This document shows, in pieces, positions 8,356 through 16,535 of a DNA stretch of 33,675 nucleotides. Positions within the stretch are counted from its first letter, which is position 1. Every line of letters starts with the position of its first letter. Position numbers and translations under genes: made by a program. Location: NCBI GenBank assembly GCA_025963485.1, contig JAOQAO010000066.1:1-33675 (forward strand), read 5' to 3'. This DNA is from Bacteroidota bacterium (GTDB lineage: Bacteria; Bacteroidota; Bacteroidia; Chitinophagales; LD1). The notes under the pieces are model-generated. The model did no database searches, was not told the DNA's origin, and saw only the letters and a list, made by a program, of their open reading frames with translations.

Positions 8356-9199
8356 ACGACCAAATATAACAAGCAGATCTTATCCGGTTCTGTTTTTGGC
8401 AGTTTTTCTCGCGATGATCGTAGTACCTGGCTGTCGCCATAACGCAGATGCAGGTGTCTCGCCTGCTCAGAGTATTGCCCTTCGGCATATTGATACAGCT
8501 GCATTTATATCTTCATTCTGCCTGCTGAGTTTTGATACTCTGGTCCTCTATACTGACTACGCAGCCATGCAACACGCAGGCCATCCTATGATCGGTACTT
8601 TGCTCGATACTTCACTTATCACAGTTCTTCCTGATACTTTTTATAACGATGCACATGCCGTCGGTCGTTTTGATCTTTCGCTTGACCATGAGGGTTTTCT
8701 TGTACGTCACTGGGGGCCGGATGACTATGACGCCAGCCGCATCAGTTTATTTGTTTTTGACAAAAAGGCCGGGCACTTTCTGCCAAACCATATGCTCCTT
8801 GCCGAAAGTTGGGGAGACGCAGGGGATTACTTTAGCCTGAGAACAGTTATCAGAATGTCGCCCTCCAGCGAGGTTCGTTTATATCTGCAGAGTTCATTTA
8901 ATTATTACGACCCCACGGACAGTTCCTCCTATCGATATGCCAATATAGATTCCTTCAAGGTATATACCGCAAAGCAAGGGGGTCTTGGTTCTCGATTCTG
9001 CCATAGAACTCAAAAAATGGTACAACGAACCCATGAAACCTCTCAAGGACAGCCTTGCAAACCCTTAATCTACTGGTACTCTTCCCTTTTTTCGTTGAAA
9101 ACCGCCTCTTTTTGTGGATATTTTCGTTTTTCCCCCGAAATCCTTTATTTTGCGCTCCCTTTAAATAAAATCATAATAGACTTTAAAATATGGCAGTAA
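8339..9199 (+). CDS. Hypothetical lipoprotein, probable 3' frameshift
   Basis: The frame is open from 8234, but the lipoprotein signal (hydrophobic PVLFLAVFLAMIVV, then PGC) points to a start at ATG 8339 or ATG 8348. The body has no recognised domain. It has short strands typical of a small beta-rich envelope protein. After a run of five G (8978-8982) the frame turns into an unlikely basic tail that runs through the AT-rich intergenic zone and 10 nt into the next gene. Removing one G instead gives ...KQGVLVLDSAIELKKWYNEP... ending at TAA 9066-9068, a natural 242-residue product when started at 8339. The gene is therefore probably frameshifted, or the base is a sequencing error. The start overlaps that of the minus-strand glycosidase gene. 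Confidence 0.65.
   Translation: MNNMRIRPNITSRSYPVLFLAVFLAMIVVPGCRHNADAGVSPAQSIALRHIDTAAFISSFCLLSFDTLVLYTDYAAMQHAGHPMIGTLLDTSLITVLPDTFYNDAHAVGRFDLSLDHEGFLVRHWGPDDYDASRISLFVFDKKAGHFLPNHMLLAESWGDAGDYFSLRTVIRMSPSSEVRLYLQSSFNYYDPTDSSSYRYANIDSFKVYTAKQGGLGSRFCHRTQKMVQRTHETSQGQPCKPLIYWYSSLFSLKTASFCGYFRFSPEILYFALPLNKIIIDFKIWQ
8361..8368 (-). promoter_or_regulatory. -7 promoter motif of the GH5-like gene
   Basis: Read on the minus strand this is TATATTTG, an exact TAnnTTTG match ending only 5 nt before the ATG at 8355. Transcription would start at or just before that ATG, so the mRNA would be leaderless or would use the second Met at 8349. No -33 TTG is clear. Confidence 0.35.
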
Positions 9200-11364
9200 T
9201 AGGTGAGATCAGAAAACGTCCGGGCTTATTAGTAGGCATTATAGCATTGAGTATCGTACTATTCCTTTTGGGAGTAGCGGTCAATGACCAGTTCAGTGTG
9301 TTGCGCCCGGGCCACGGGACAGATGCCGCCTCGGTAGACGGGCAGAGTATTTCTTATTCCGAGTTTAGCACGGAGGTCAGTGACAATATAAAGAATATTG
9401 AGACCCAGCGTCGCATCAGCCTCAATGACGTCATGCGCAATGGCGTGAACAAACAGACCTGGGACGATATGATCAATAAGATATTGATGGACCAGGCTTC
9501 TCAGAAGACAGGTGTCGTGGTTTCTGATGATGAACTGGTGTCGCTCACTATGACCGAGAACCTGCACCCGATCATCAGGCAGCAATTTTTTGGCAATGGC
9601 CCGGTAGATGTGGTAGGCCTCAACGGATGGATCAAAAACATTAACGTCGATGAGAAGGGACAAGAGCCCGGCTTCAAAAGGAAGATATGGAACAACCTGA
9701 ATAAGGAGGTTAAGAAATCCCAGCTCCAGGCTAAATACAGCATGCTCGTCCTAAAGAGCGTAGGCAATGTACCTAAATGGCTGGCCGAAGAGATCTATGT
9801 AGAAAACAGCAAGACCGCTGACTTCCGTTATGTGGCGTTGCCTTATAATGAGGTCAATGATAACGACATCAAATACACGGATGCCGACCTCAAAGAATAC
9901 CTTAACAAGAATGCTGCGAAATTTACCTCTACCGAGGAAACCCGCAGGATACAATACCTCGCATTTGATGTCGTCCCTTCTTCTGCAGACTCGGCGGCTA
10001 CCCTCAAGGGGCTCACTGACAAGCTCGATGAATTTACCAAAGGTGCTACGAAGTCAGATGATTCACTTTTTGTGAAACTATCGTCTGAAACGCCGATGGT
10101 CGATCTGTATACACTCAAAGACCCTGCACTTGGTAGCCCGAAACTAGCGGATTCTTTATTTGAACTGCCATTGAAAACGGTGATCGGGCCATATGTAGAG
10201 AATGGCATGTACAAATTTGCCAAGATCTCAGCGCGTAAGATGCTGTCAGACTCGGTGAAAGTAAAAGAGATCATATACTCTTTTGCCAATGTCCAGAACG
10301 AAGCGGATCAAAAAGCAAAATTTGTCCTCATAGATAGCGTGCTGAAAGCGGTTGATTCTATGCATACGGACTTCAGTACTGCCGCTGCTGCATTCAGCGA
10401 TGATCCGCAGGCCAAAACTACCGGAGGACTGGTAGGATGGGTTAAACTTTCCGATCCTTCCCGCGATGAAACATACAAGGGCATCGTATTTCACAATGCA
10501 GAAATAGGAAAGGCATACAAATACCTCGATATACAGAATAACCTCATCAAACTTGTACAAGTAGTAGAAGATAAGCCAAGCAAGCTGGGCATCAAAATGG
10601 CCTATCTCACGAGGTCACTCGCTCCTAGCCAGGAGACAGAGAGGGATATCTACGGCGAGGTGACACAGTTTGCTTCTAACAATTCTACAGAAGCTAAGTT
10701 CAAGAAGTATGCTGCTGACCATGCGGCGCAGGTCAAGACAGCTTCCAGCATCACAAAGGAAAGCTACGATATCAATCAGCTGAGCGCACGCGCGCTGGTC
10801 AAATGGGTATTTGAAGCCAAGAGAGGGGATGTATCTTCTATCAAGACCCTGGACGACGGCAGCGGCGTCAATGGCAGGAAGTATGTCATAGCATACCTCG
10901 AGTCTGTCACAGGCGAGGGCACACCAGACCTCGAGTCCGTCAAGGACCAGGTGAAACTTCAGTACCTCCGTGAAAAAAAGTATGAACTGCTCGCAAAGAA
11001 GATAACAGACGCTAAAGCGGCTAATATAGATGACCTCGCTACCAAGCTCGGCAAAACAGCAGAGGAGGCCGACAGGAGCATCTTTGCCAATCCTAATATA
11101 CCTGCGGGTATGGAGCCGGCTGTAGTGGCTGCCGGGGTGTATATCGCTCAGGGCAAAGTGTCTGCTCCTATCAAAGGCAATAAAGGAGTATACGCAGTAC
11201 AGAAGATCACCGGTACAGATCCACCGGCAGCTACCGACCTCACGCGTCCGGTCATGATGGCACAGCAAGAGGCGATGGGCAAGATCCGCAACGGAGACAT
11301 CCAGAAGGCTCTCAGGGACCTCTCTAAGGTCCGTGACAATCGTTTCAATTTTGAAACTAACTAA
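9190..11364 (+). CDS. PpiD-type periplasmic peptidyl-prolyl isomerase/chaperone
   Basis: The 724-residue protein has one N-terminal membrane anchor (about residues 12-30, after MAVIGEIRKRPG) and a long periplasmic part, the architecture of PpiD. After the anchor comes a SurA-N-like helical chaperone region starting at about residue 48 (VDGQSISYSEF). A parvulin-type rotamase domain occupies about residues 350-460, with the marker FSDDPQAKTTGGLVGWV. A second helical region and a divergent parvulin-like tail (KGNKGVYAVQKI) follow. It should assist folding of outer-membrane proteins after Sec export. The gene is followed at once by a strong terminator, so it is probably monocistronic. The lipoprotein frame upstream overlaps its start by 10 nt only if the frameshift there is ignored. 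Confidence 0.88.
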   Translation: MAVIGEIRKRPGLLVGIIALSIVLFLLGVAVNDQFSVLRPGHGTDAASVDGQSISYSEFSTEVSDNIKNIETQRRISLNDVMRNGVNKQTWDDMINKILMDQASQKTGVVVSDDELVSLTMTENLHPIIRQQFFGNGPVDVVGLNGWIKNINVDEKGQEPGFKRKIWNNLNKEVKKSQLQAKYSMLVLKSVGNVPKWLAEEIYVENSKTADFRYVALPYNEVNDNDIKYTDADLKEYLNKNAAKFTSTEETRRIQYLAFDVVPSSADSAATLKGLTDKLDEFTKGATKSDDSLFVKLSSETPMVDLYTLKDPALGSPKLADSLFELPLKTVIGPYVENGMYKFAKISARKMLSDSVKVKEIIYSFANVQNEADQKAKFVLIDSVLKAVDSMHTDFSTAAAAFSDDPQAKTTGGLVGWVKLSDPSRDETYKGIVFHNAEIGKAYKYLDIQNNLIKLVQVVEDKPSKLGIKMAYLTRSLAPSQETERDIYGEVTQFASNNSTEAKFKKYAADHAAQVKTASSITKESYDINQLSARALVKWVFEAKRGDVSSIKTLDDGSGVNGRKYVIAYLESVTGEGTPDLESVKDQVKLQYLREKKYELLAKKITDAKAANIDDLATKLGKTAEEADRSIFANPNIPAGMEPAVVAAGVYIAQGKVSAPIKGNKGVYAVQKITGTDPPAATDLTRPVMMAQQEAMGKIRNGDIQKALRDLSKVRDNRFNFETN

Positions 11365-11384
11365 GTAACGTCCAATCTTATTAT

Positions 11385-11422
11385 GAAAGCCCTTCGGTCA
11401 CACCGAAGGGCTTTCCGTTTTT
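11385..11422 (+). terminator. Rho-independent terminator after the ppiD-like gene
   Basis: A perfect 14-bp stem (GAAAGCCCTTCGGT, loop CAC, ACCGAAGGGCTTTC) is followed by CGTTTTT, 20 nt after the stop codon. Confidence 0.92.
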
Positions 11423-11640
11423 AGGAAGGCCCAGCTCAATCAACCATGTTTTTTGACTTTGAGGCTGCGCTAGATATAAAATACTAAAGCGCTCATATAG
11501 CGGCAAATGCGAAGAATAAACCGGAAAGACACGATGTCGTATAAATGATTGTATTACACCCTGTCCCTCGCCGTTTATCCCCGCCTCCTCAGTCTTCCCT
11601 GCCAAAATGTCCTCTATGCCCCTATTGGCAAGTATTTTGA
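11423..11640. other. Intergenic region upstream of grpE
   Basis: No gene can be supported in the stretch between the terminator and the grpE promoter. A minus-strand frame (11381-11605, 74 codons) runs through the terminator and has no recognisable features, so it is not called. Confidence 0.45.
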
Positions 11641-11648
11641 TATGTTTG
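11641..11648 (+). promoter_or_regulatory. -7 promoter motif of grpE-dnaJ
   Basis: TATGTTTG is an exact TAnnTTTG match 22 nt before the grpE ATG. Transcription would start near 11653. No TTG sits at the usual -33 distance; the nearest, at 11625-11627, is 13 nt away. No CIRCE-type heat-shock inverted repeat was seen. Confidence 0.45.
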
Positions 11649-11670
11649 CGCCGGAGAATTATGCCTAATT

Positions 11671-12246
11671 ATGGAAGAAAATAAAGACCAAAACCCGGAA
11701 TTGCCACAGGAAGGCGCCGATGATGAGACCCTGTCACATGAGGATACCCAGAAGGTGTTTGACGAGATCAGCGACTCTACGATAGACCCTCGCGACGAGG
11801 AGATCATATCGCTGAAGAAGCAACTCGATGAATACAAGGACAAGCACCTGCGCCTCTATGCCGATTTTGACAATTTCAAAAAACGCAATGCGAAAGAAAG
11901 GCTAGAGCTCATACTCACGGCTGGCAAGGATGTGATCATGGAGCTGCTTCCCATCATAGATGATTTCGAGCGCGCACTCAAGTCAGCTGAAACGACCAAA
12001 GATGTGGAAGCTGTCAAAGAAGGCATGAACCTCATCTACCAGAAGCTCGTCAGGAATATGGAGGCCAAAGGCCTCAAAGCCATCGAGGCCAAAGGCAAGG
12101 ACTTCAACGTAGAGCAGCACGAAGCGATCACAGAGATACCTGCACCCACGCCCGATATGGTAGGCAAGGTCATCGACGAAGTAGAGAAAGGATATTATTT
12201 GAATGACAAGCTGATACGCTTCGCAAAAGTCGTAGTAGGCAAATAA
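11671..12246 (+). CDS. grpE: Nucleotide exchange factor GrpE
   Basis: GrpE releases ADP from DnaK and so resets the Hsp70 cycle in the cytoplasm. The 191-residue protein has an acidic disordered N-terminus (residues 1-45). A long coiled coil follows (about 46-100, with LKKQLDEYKDKHLRLYADFDNFKKR), which carries the family signature DFDNFKKRNAKER. The C-terminal beta domain has HEAITEIPAPTPDMVGKVIDEVEKGYYLNDKLIRFAKVVVG-type sequence; its key pieces are the conserved GYYLNDKLIR and the terminal AKVVVGK. dnaJ follows after 68 nt on the same strand, the usual Bacteroidota grpE-dnaJ order. dnaK is not in the window. Confidence 0.96.
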   Translation: MEENKDQNPELPQEGADDETLSHEDTQKVFDEISDSTIDPRDEEIISLKKQLDEYKDKHLRLYADFDNFKKRNAKERLELILTAGKDVIMELLPIIDDFERALKSAETTKDVEAVKEGMNLIYQKLVRNMEAKGLKAIEAKGKDFNVEQHEAITEIPAPTPDMVGKVIDEVEKGYYLNDKLIRFAKVVVGK

Positions 12247-12283
12247 ATTGAGAACGCGAGACCGGCTGTTTTGTATTCCCAGC

Positions 12284-12311
12284 CAACCGCCAACTGACAA
12301 CCGACAACTGA
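12284..12311 (+). repeat. Two 14-nt tandem copies just before dnaJ
   Basis: CAACCGCCAACTGA (12284-12297) is followed directly by CAACCGACAACTGA (12298-12311), with one mismatch between copies. It ends 3 nt before the dnaJ ATG and occupies the place of a ribosome binding site. Confidence 0.6.
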
Positions 12312-12314
12312 TTC

Positions 12315-13502
12315 ATGGCAAAAAGAGATTATTACGAAGTACTGGGAGTGCCCAAGGGAGCCTCGGCAGATGAGATCAAAAAAGCATACCGCAAGGAAGC
12401 GCTCAAGTATCACCCTGACCGCAATCAGGGCAATAAGGAAGCGGAGGAAAAATTCAAAGTAGCTGCGGAAGCCTATGAGATCCTCGGCGATGATCAGAAG
12501 CGTGCCCGCTACGACCAGTATGGCCATGCAGCTGACAATATGGGCCAGGGCGGTGGTTTCCACGGTGGTGGTATGAATGTCGAGGACATCTTCCGCAACT
12601 TCGGCGATATATTTGGCGGCGGCAACAGAGCCGGCGGCGGTGGATTTGATCCCTTTGAAAGTTTCTTCGGCGGCGGATCATCTGGCGGCCAGCGTCAGCG
12701 CGGCCGCAAAGGCAGCAACCTGCGCATACGCATCAAGATGTCACTCAGCGAGGTGGCCAACGGAGCTAAAAAAACCATCAAGGTCAAGAAGCACGTGCCA
12801 TGTCATACCTGCCACGGTAGCGGTGCCAAGGATGCCAGCTCAGTGACCAAGTGTACCATGTGCGGTGGCAACGGCGTCGTAAGAAGGACAACCAATACCA
12901 TACTCGGCCAGATGCAGACCCAGACCACCTGCCCTCAGTGCAATGGCTCAGGAGAAATGATCACCAAAAAGTGCGCGACCTGCAATGGCCTCGGCACAGA
13001 ATATGGCGAAGAAACACTCACCATCGATATACCTGCAGGTGTGCAGGACGGCATGCAGCTCTCTATGAGCGGCAAAGGCAACGCGGGAGAGCAAGGCGGC
13101 CCTGCAGGCGACCTCATCATGTCCATAGAGGTAGAGGAGCACGCAGAGCTCGAAATAGACGGACAGAATGTGATACACAATCTGTATATCAATTTCGCCG
13201 ATGCGGCGCTCGGATGCAGTCTGGAGGTGCCTACCGTAGATGGCAAGGCCAAAATAAAAATACCCGCAGGCACACAGGCCGGCAAAGTACTCCGCCTCAA
13301 TGGCAAAGGGATACCATCTGTCAATAGCTACGGCAAAGGTGACCAACTGATAGTTGTCAATATATACACGCCTCAGCATCTTAGCCCTGAGGAGCAAAAG
13401 CTCATGGAGAAACTAAGGCAGTCACCCAACTTCAAACCAGCCCCCAACCACAAAGGAGAAAAGGGTTTTTTTGATAGGGTGAAAGATGTCTTTAAGGACT
13501 AG
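12315..13502 (+). CDS. dnaJ: Chaperone DnaJ (Hsp40)
   Basis: DnaJ delivers unfolded clients to DnaK and stimulates its ATPase. All type-I features are present. The J domain spans about residues 4-70, with the essential HPD at 33-35. A Gly/Phe-rich linker covers about 75-125. The zinc domain (163-227) has four CxxCxGxG repeats: [24 protein letters not shown] and CATCNGLG. Two C-terminal client-binding beta domains follow, with [11 protein letters not shown] and [19 protein letters not shown]. The 395-residue length is typical. The ATG at 12315 has no Shine-Dalgarno sequence. It is preceded by a short tandem repeat and lies 68 nt after grpE, so co-transcription is likely. Confidence 0.97.
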   Translation: MAKRDYYEVLGVPKGASADEIKKAYRKEALKYHPDRNQGNKEAEEKFKVAAEAYEILGDDQKRARYDQYGHAADNMGQGGGFHGGGMNVEDIFRNFGDIFGGGNRAGGGGFDPFESFFGGGSSGGQRQRGRKGSNLRIRIKMSLSEVANGAKKTIKVKKHVPCHTCHGSGAKDASSVTKCTMCGGNGVVRRTTNTILGQMQTQTTCPQCNGSGEMITKKCATCNGLGTEYGEETLTIDIPAGVQDGMQLSMSGKGNAGEQGGPAGDLIMSIEVEEHAELEIDGQNVIHNLYINFADAALGCSLEVPTVDGKAKIKIPAGTQAGKVLRLNGKGIPSVNSYGKGDQLIVVNIYTPQHLSPEEQKLMEKLRQSPNFKPAPNHKGEKGFFDRVKDVFKD

Positions 13503-13528
13503 TAATTGTCCCCGGCATCCTATGTTTG

Positions 13529-13611
13529 TCTTCCCGAGAAAAATAGAAATGATAAAAGTCGAAGCAATCGGTATCCAATAATTACAATCCTTCAGTAGTG
13601 AAGTCGGGATA
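13529..13611 (+). repeat. Dispersed intergenic repeat B, copy 1
   Basis: The segment TTCCCGAGAAAAAT..., followed by AAAAGTCGAAGCAATC (13554-13569) and TTCAGTAGT, lines up with 24271-24354 over about 80 nt. The core AAAAGTCGAAGCAATC is identical in both copies. Confidence 0.65.
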
Positions 13612-13624
13612 ACCAGAGTCTTTA

Positions 13625-13661
13625 GCAATGTATTAAAGCCTCCTTCAGGAGGTTTGGAGGC
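13625..13661 (+). repeat. Dispersed intergenic repeat A, copy 2
   Basis: GCAATGTATTAAAGCC is followed by a hairpin of CCTCC-TTCA-GGAGG with the trailing TTTGGAGGC. It matches the element at 20011-20037 with compensating C-to-T and G-to-A changes and shares 16 exact nt with 3719-3734. It lies between the convergent dnaJ and DHOR genes. Confidence 0.65.
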
Positions 13662-13763
13662 GAGAGCAGCAGCACAAAACAAGAACATTTAGATGTTGAA
13701 ATGCTATTGCGGTCAGGAATTGATTGCGAAATTATTTGTACCCTTCGTCCCTCGCACCCCTCC

Positions 13764-15191
13764 CTACAGCGACTTCAAAAAAGCGATCAATGCATCCCGA
13801 TCCGCCTTACCCAAATGGCTCACATAGTCCTTTGCCTGAAAGGCCTCACCTCCGTGCCACATGATAGCCTCGATAAGCGTACGTGCACGGCCGTCATTGA
13901 GGAAGTGTGCAGGATAGCTCACGCGTTCATAGAGTCCCACACCCCACAGCGGCGGCGTGCGCCATTCCTGGCCGGTAGCTTCAAAGTCCGGACGGTTGTC
14001 GGCCAGGTCCGGGCCCATATTGTGTAGCAGTAGGTCGGTGTATGGATGGATCCTTTGATTGGAAATAACCGGAAAAGCCACATCCGTCGCGGTCGTCATC
14101 GTTTCCACATGGCAGCGTATACATTTCGCCTGCGTAAATATTTTTTTACCCTGTACTACCTGCGCCTCTGTCACATCCCTGCGTGCAGGCACCGCGAGCG
14201 TATGTATATAGAAATCCAAAGCAGTCAATATGCTGTCCGGCATTTCGTTTTCATCATTTAGTCCGTCGTACTGCGGTTGGCCGAAGCTCGTTTCCACAGG
14301 TTGTATCCTCGTGGTCACACCCATGTCTGCACTCGCAGCGCCTGCTATTTGGTTTATGATGGTCGGCACACTTGCCTTCCAGCCGAACCTTCCGAGCATC
14401 GTAGTTTGCGATACGGGGTCCCATGCATAGTTGGGCTTGCCGCTGATACCATCGCCATCTGCATCATTAGGGTCGGAGTTAGCGAGGATCGCACTTTCAG
14501 GTATACTCTCCAGCAGCCCAAGTCCGAAGACTGGCAGCGGCACTCTCGCAGACAGCATATAGCCTCCCGGTAGTGGCGCGTATAGACTGCTTAGAGAATA
14601 CGTTGGCCTCCGCAGTTCATATGTTTCGCCGTCGGGGAAAGAATACGTTTGATAAGAATACGTGATGTCGACCTTTGCCTCCGGCAGTTTGCCCAACGTT
14701 GCTTTATCCTCTATCTGTAGCCCATATCCCGGCACTGGCACAGGGCCGCCGTGAGAGTCGATGCCCGGCATACTGATACGCATCAGCAGCGATGAGTGCG
14801 CATCGCCTGCGGTAGGTACGCCATTGCCATCATTATGATGGCAGCCAGAGCATGAGACATTATTATACAAAGGCCCCAGTCCACTATTGACAGGAGCAGG
14901 TGCGGTGACGAAGGTCGCATCAAATTTGCTGTCACCCAGGTCATGCAGTTGTGACTCCCCGGCATCCAAGCCTGGATACGCATTGGCAAAGGCATGAGAG
15001 GTGGCGTCAAAGACCGTATTTTGCCCGCCACTCAGCCGCTCGTCATATCCCGAAGCGGGAAACGGCTCCGGCTTCCTGCACATAGACAATAAGAACAGCA
15101 CCCCAAACGATACCACGATCGCAAGTGTCCTGTTCCTATATGTCTTTAGTTTTAGCATGGTGTCTATAGCGCCTTTGTATTTCATTTTCAA
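13764..15191 (-). CDS. Di-heme oxidoreductase (DHOR/DUF1111), c-type cytochrome
   Basis: This is a periplasmic lipoprotein-like di-heme protein, probably moving electrons for metal or peroxide chemistry. Two heme c sites are visible, CSGCH (114-118) and CIRCH (357-361). The family signature TPPLWGVGLYE comes near the C-terminus after MGPDLADNRPDF. A DPNDADGDGISGK loop (240-252) looks like a calcium site. The 475-residue length fits the DHOR (thiol oxidoreductase-like, DUF1111) family. The N-terminus has a hydrophobic signal ending LLSMC (Cys38 if started at 15191). ATG 15158 is an alternative start that leaves a more compact signal. It follows the imelysin gene by 29 nt, a pairing known from other bacteria. 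No CcmF/H-type maturation gene is nearby. Confidence 0.88.
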   Translation of the reverse strand: MKMKYKGAIDTMLKLKTYRNRTLAIVVSFGVLFLLSMCRKPEPFPASGYDERLSGGQNTVFDATSHAFANAYPGLDAGESQLHDLGDSKFDATFVTAPAPVNSGLGPLYNNVSCSGCHHNDGNGVPTAGDAHSSLLMRISMPGIDSHGGPVPVPGYGLQIEDKATLGKLPEAKVDITYSYQTYSFPDGETYELRRPTYSLSSLYAPLPGGYMLSARVPLPVFGLGLLESIPESAILANSDPNDADGDGISGKPNYAWDPVSQTTMLGRFGWKASVPTIINQIAGAASADMGVTTRIQPVETSFGQPQYDGLNDENEMPDSILTALDFYIHTLAVPARRDVTEAQVVQGKKIFTQAKCIRCHVETMTTATDVAFPVISNQRIHPYTDLLLHNMGPDLADNRPDFEATGQEWRTPPLWGVGLYERVSYPAHFLNDGRARTLIEAIMWHGGEAFQAKDYVSHLGKADRDALIAFLKSL

Positions 15192-15220
15192 ATTAGCACA
15201 TCAGCACATTTTCAAATTGA

Positions 15221-16291
15221 TTAATCAGTTATATTCTGCTGTATAAATGGTGTCAGTTCATCATCCAGTATATCCTTCAGGTCATTGATCGCCTGTTGTA
15301 CTGCTATGATCTGCGTACGTTGTGTATAGATGGCTATTTCATAGTTCACATTGATCGTACCGAAAGCAGCCACCGCAGCATTTATCTTGCTGGTGATCCT
15401 GTTGTCCAGTGAAGTATTCTTCTGAGCGATGAGATTATGCAGACTTGCTCCTGTAGTACCATTGTATTGGCAGGTGTATGCGTTGAGCACACCTTTGATG
15501 TTATTGGTGAAATCCGTCGTAGAGTTGTGCGAGAAACTCGACTCGTCCAGTGTAGAATCCGGTCCGCCCGATGCATTCAGGGGCTCTTCCATTTTACCGT
15601 TGGCGACCTCATCGCAAATGCCCGACATAGCCGTCGTGATAGCTACGAAAGCTGCCTTCTTTGTGGTAAAGCGCACGCTGCCCGATCCCGCTGTGGTGAC
15701 CTGTGCTGTGAAGTTGCCCTGTGCCGGGTCCCAGCTATTGCGTAGCGCAGTAGTTGTATTGTACAGGCTTTGCGTGAGCGACGCGAGATATAGTTTCTGG
15801 CGGGGAGTGACCTGCGCAGCGGTCTTAGTGCCGCCTACACCAAATATCACATACTCTATAGCATGAAAACCTTTCAATGATTCAGGCAGCGCATCTATGT
15901 CTGATACGGTCAGTGCATTGCTGCTTGCCAGCAGTGAGTCCAATTGTGTTTTGTCGAGCGGCCATGTGTCCATAGACGGATCATAGTTGTCATCCTCTAC
16001 CGGCCCAAAGAGATACCCTTCACAGCTTTCCCATGCAGCGCGCGTAGTGCGCCATGCGCTTTGCGCCGTTGCGAGATTGGCATCCGTCGCATTGCTATTA
16101 AATGCCACTACTGCAGTGTTGAGGTCGTTTGCTTTCGATTGTATATCCTGATAGTTTGGATTGGCCAGCTTTCCGGCAAAGTCGGTCAGCACTTGCTGCT
16201 CAGTGACAATAGTCGCCGTAGTATCCGGCTTCTTGCAGCCTGCTATGGCCATTATAGTGAGTGAGAGAGAGATGATAAATGCTTTTTTCAT
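15221..16291 (-). CDS. Imelysin-family lipoprotein (iron-regulated)
   Basis: Imelysins are periplasmic or outer-membrane helical-bundle proteins linked to iron uptake (IrpA, ICMP and EfeO-like). The 356-residue protein has a lipoprotein signal with lipobox AIAGC (Cys19). It carries the defining GxHxxE motif as GFHAIE (Gly141, His143, Glu146), and a conserved WxxxRxxWE-type region at AWRTTRAAWESCEGYLFGPV. Despite the family's origin in a reported peptidase, most members lack demonstrated protease activity and are thought to bind iron or heme. The gene heads the imelysin-DHOR pair. The 235 nt upstream, towards the 71-aa gene, hold no exact -7 motif on this strand, so it may be read from the operon promoter at 18940-18969. 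Confidence 0.92.
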   Translation of the reverse strand: MKKAFIISLSLTIMAIAGCKKPDTTATIVTEQQVLTDFAGKLANPNYQDIQSKANDLNTAVVAFNSNATDANLATAQSAWRTTRAAWESCEGYLFGPVEDDNYDPSMDTWPLDKTQLDSLLASSNALTVSDIDALPESLKGFHAIEYVIFGVGGTKTAAQVTPRQKLYLASLTQSLYNTTTALRNSWDPAQGNFTAQVTTAGSGSVRFTTKKAAFVAITTAMSGICDEVANGKMEEPLNASGGPDSTLDESSFSHNSTTDFTNNIKGVLNAYTCQYNGTTGASLHNLIAQKNTSLDNRITSKINAAVAAFGTINVNYEIAIYTQRTQIIAVQQAINDLKDILDDELTPFIQQNITD

Positions 16292-16389
16292 GTGAGATAT
16301 TGGTTTATAGTTGTTTGCTGTTTTGTCATCATAGTGTCATGAGATGCTGCTCTTTATATTTTCTTTTTCCTTGCTGCGACCGTCGTTTT

Positions 16390-16397
16390 TACATTTG
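16390..16397 (+). promoter_or_regulatory. -7 motif in front of a small plus-strand ORF
   Basis: TACATTTG fits TAnnTTTG, with TTG at 16371-16373 as a possible -33 (16-nt spacer). It ends 3 nt before ATG 16401, so any transcript would be nearly leaderless. Confidence 0.3.
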
Positions 16398-16400
16398 ATC

Positions 16401-16535
16401 ATGTCTATGCGCCGGCGCTTCATTCGTTATTTTCATCAGGATCCTTTAGGTTCATTCTTTTGGATCATTTTTATCATGTTGCTTATCGGTGTCCTGATCC
16501 TGATCACCGATGTGTCTTTTTGGTTCTTACTTTAG
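16401..16535 (+). CDS. Possible small membrane protein (44 aa)
   Basis: From ATG 16401 this frame codes for a basic head (MSMRRRFIRYFHQDPLGS) and one strong hydrophobic span (FFWIIFIMLLIGVLILI), ending WFLL. The charge pattern fits a single-pass inner-membrane microprotein. The frame is open back to 16344. It runs against the surrounding operon, sits in the only sizeable gap of that operon, and overlaps the 3' end of the convergent 71-aa gene by 9 nt. A -7 motif directly precedes the start. No family is recognised and the call rests on composition and position, so it may be spurious. Confidence 0.4.
   Translation: MSMRRRFIRYFHQDPLGSFFWIIFIMLLIGVLILITDVSFWFLL

Noticed and set aside
9112-9152. 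Promoter for the PpiD-like gene (TTG at 9112, TATTTTG at 9146)
   Set aside because: TATTTTG is one base short of TAnnTTTG and the spacer is about 31 nt, so it does not fit the consensus.
11381-11605. 74-codon minus-strand frame between ppiD-like gene and grpE
   Set aside because: It runs through the perfect terminator hairpin at 11385-11415, has no signal, motif or promoter, and looks like chance openness of intergenic DNA.
12851-13327. 158-codon plus-strand frame inside dnaJ
   Set aside because: It is very Arg/His-rich, lies in another frame of a gene with all four zinc repeats intact, and has no start signal.
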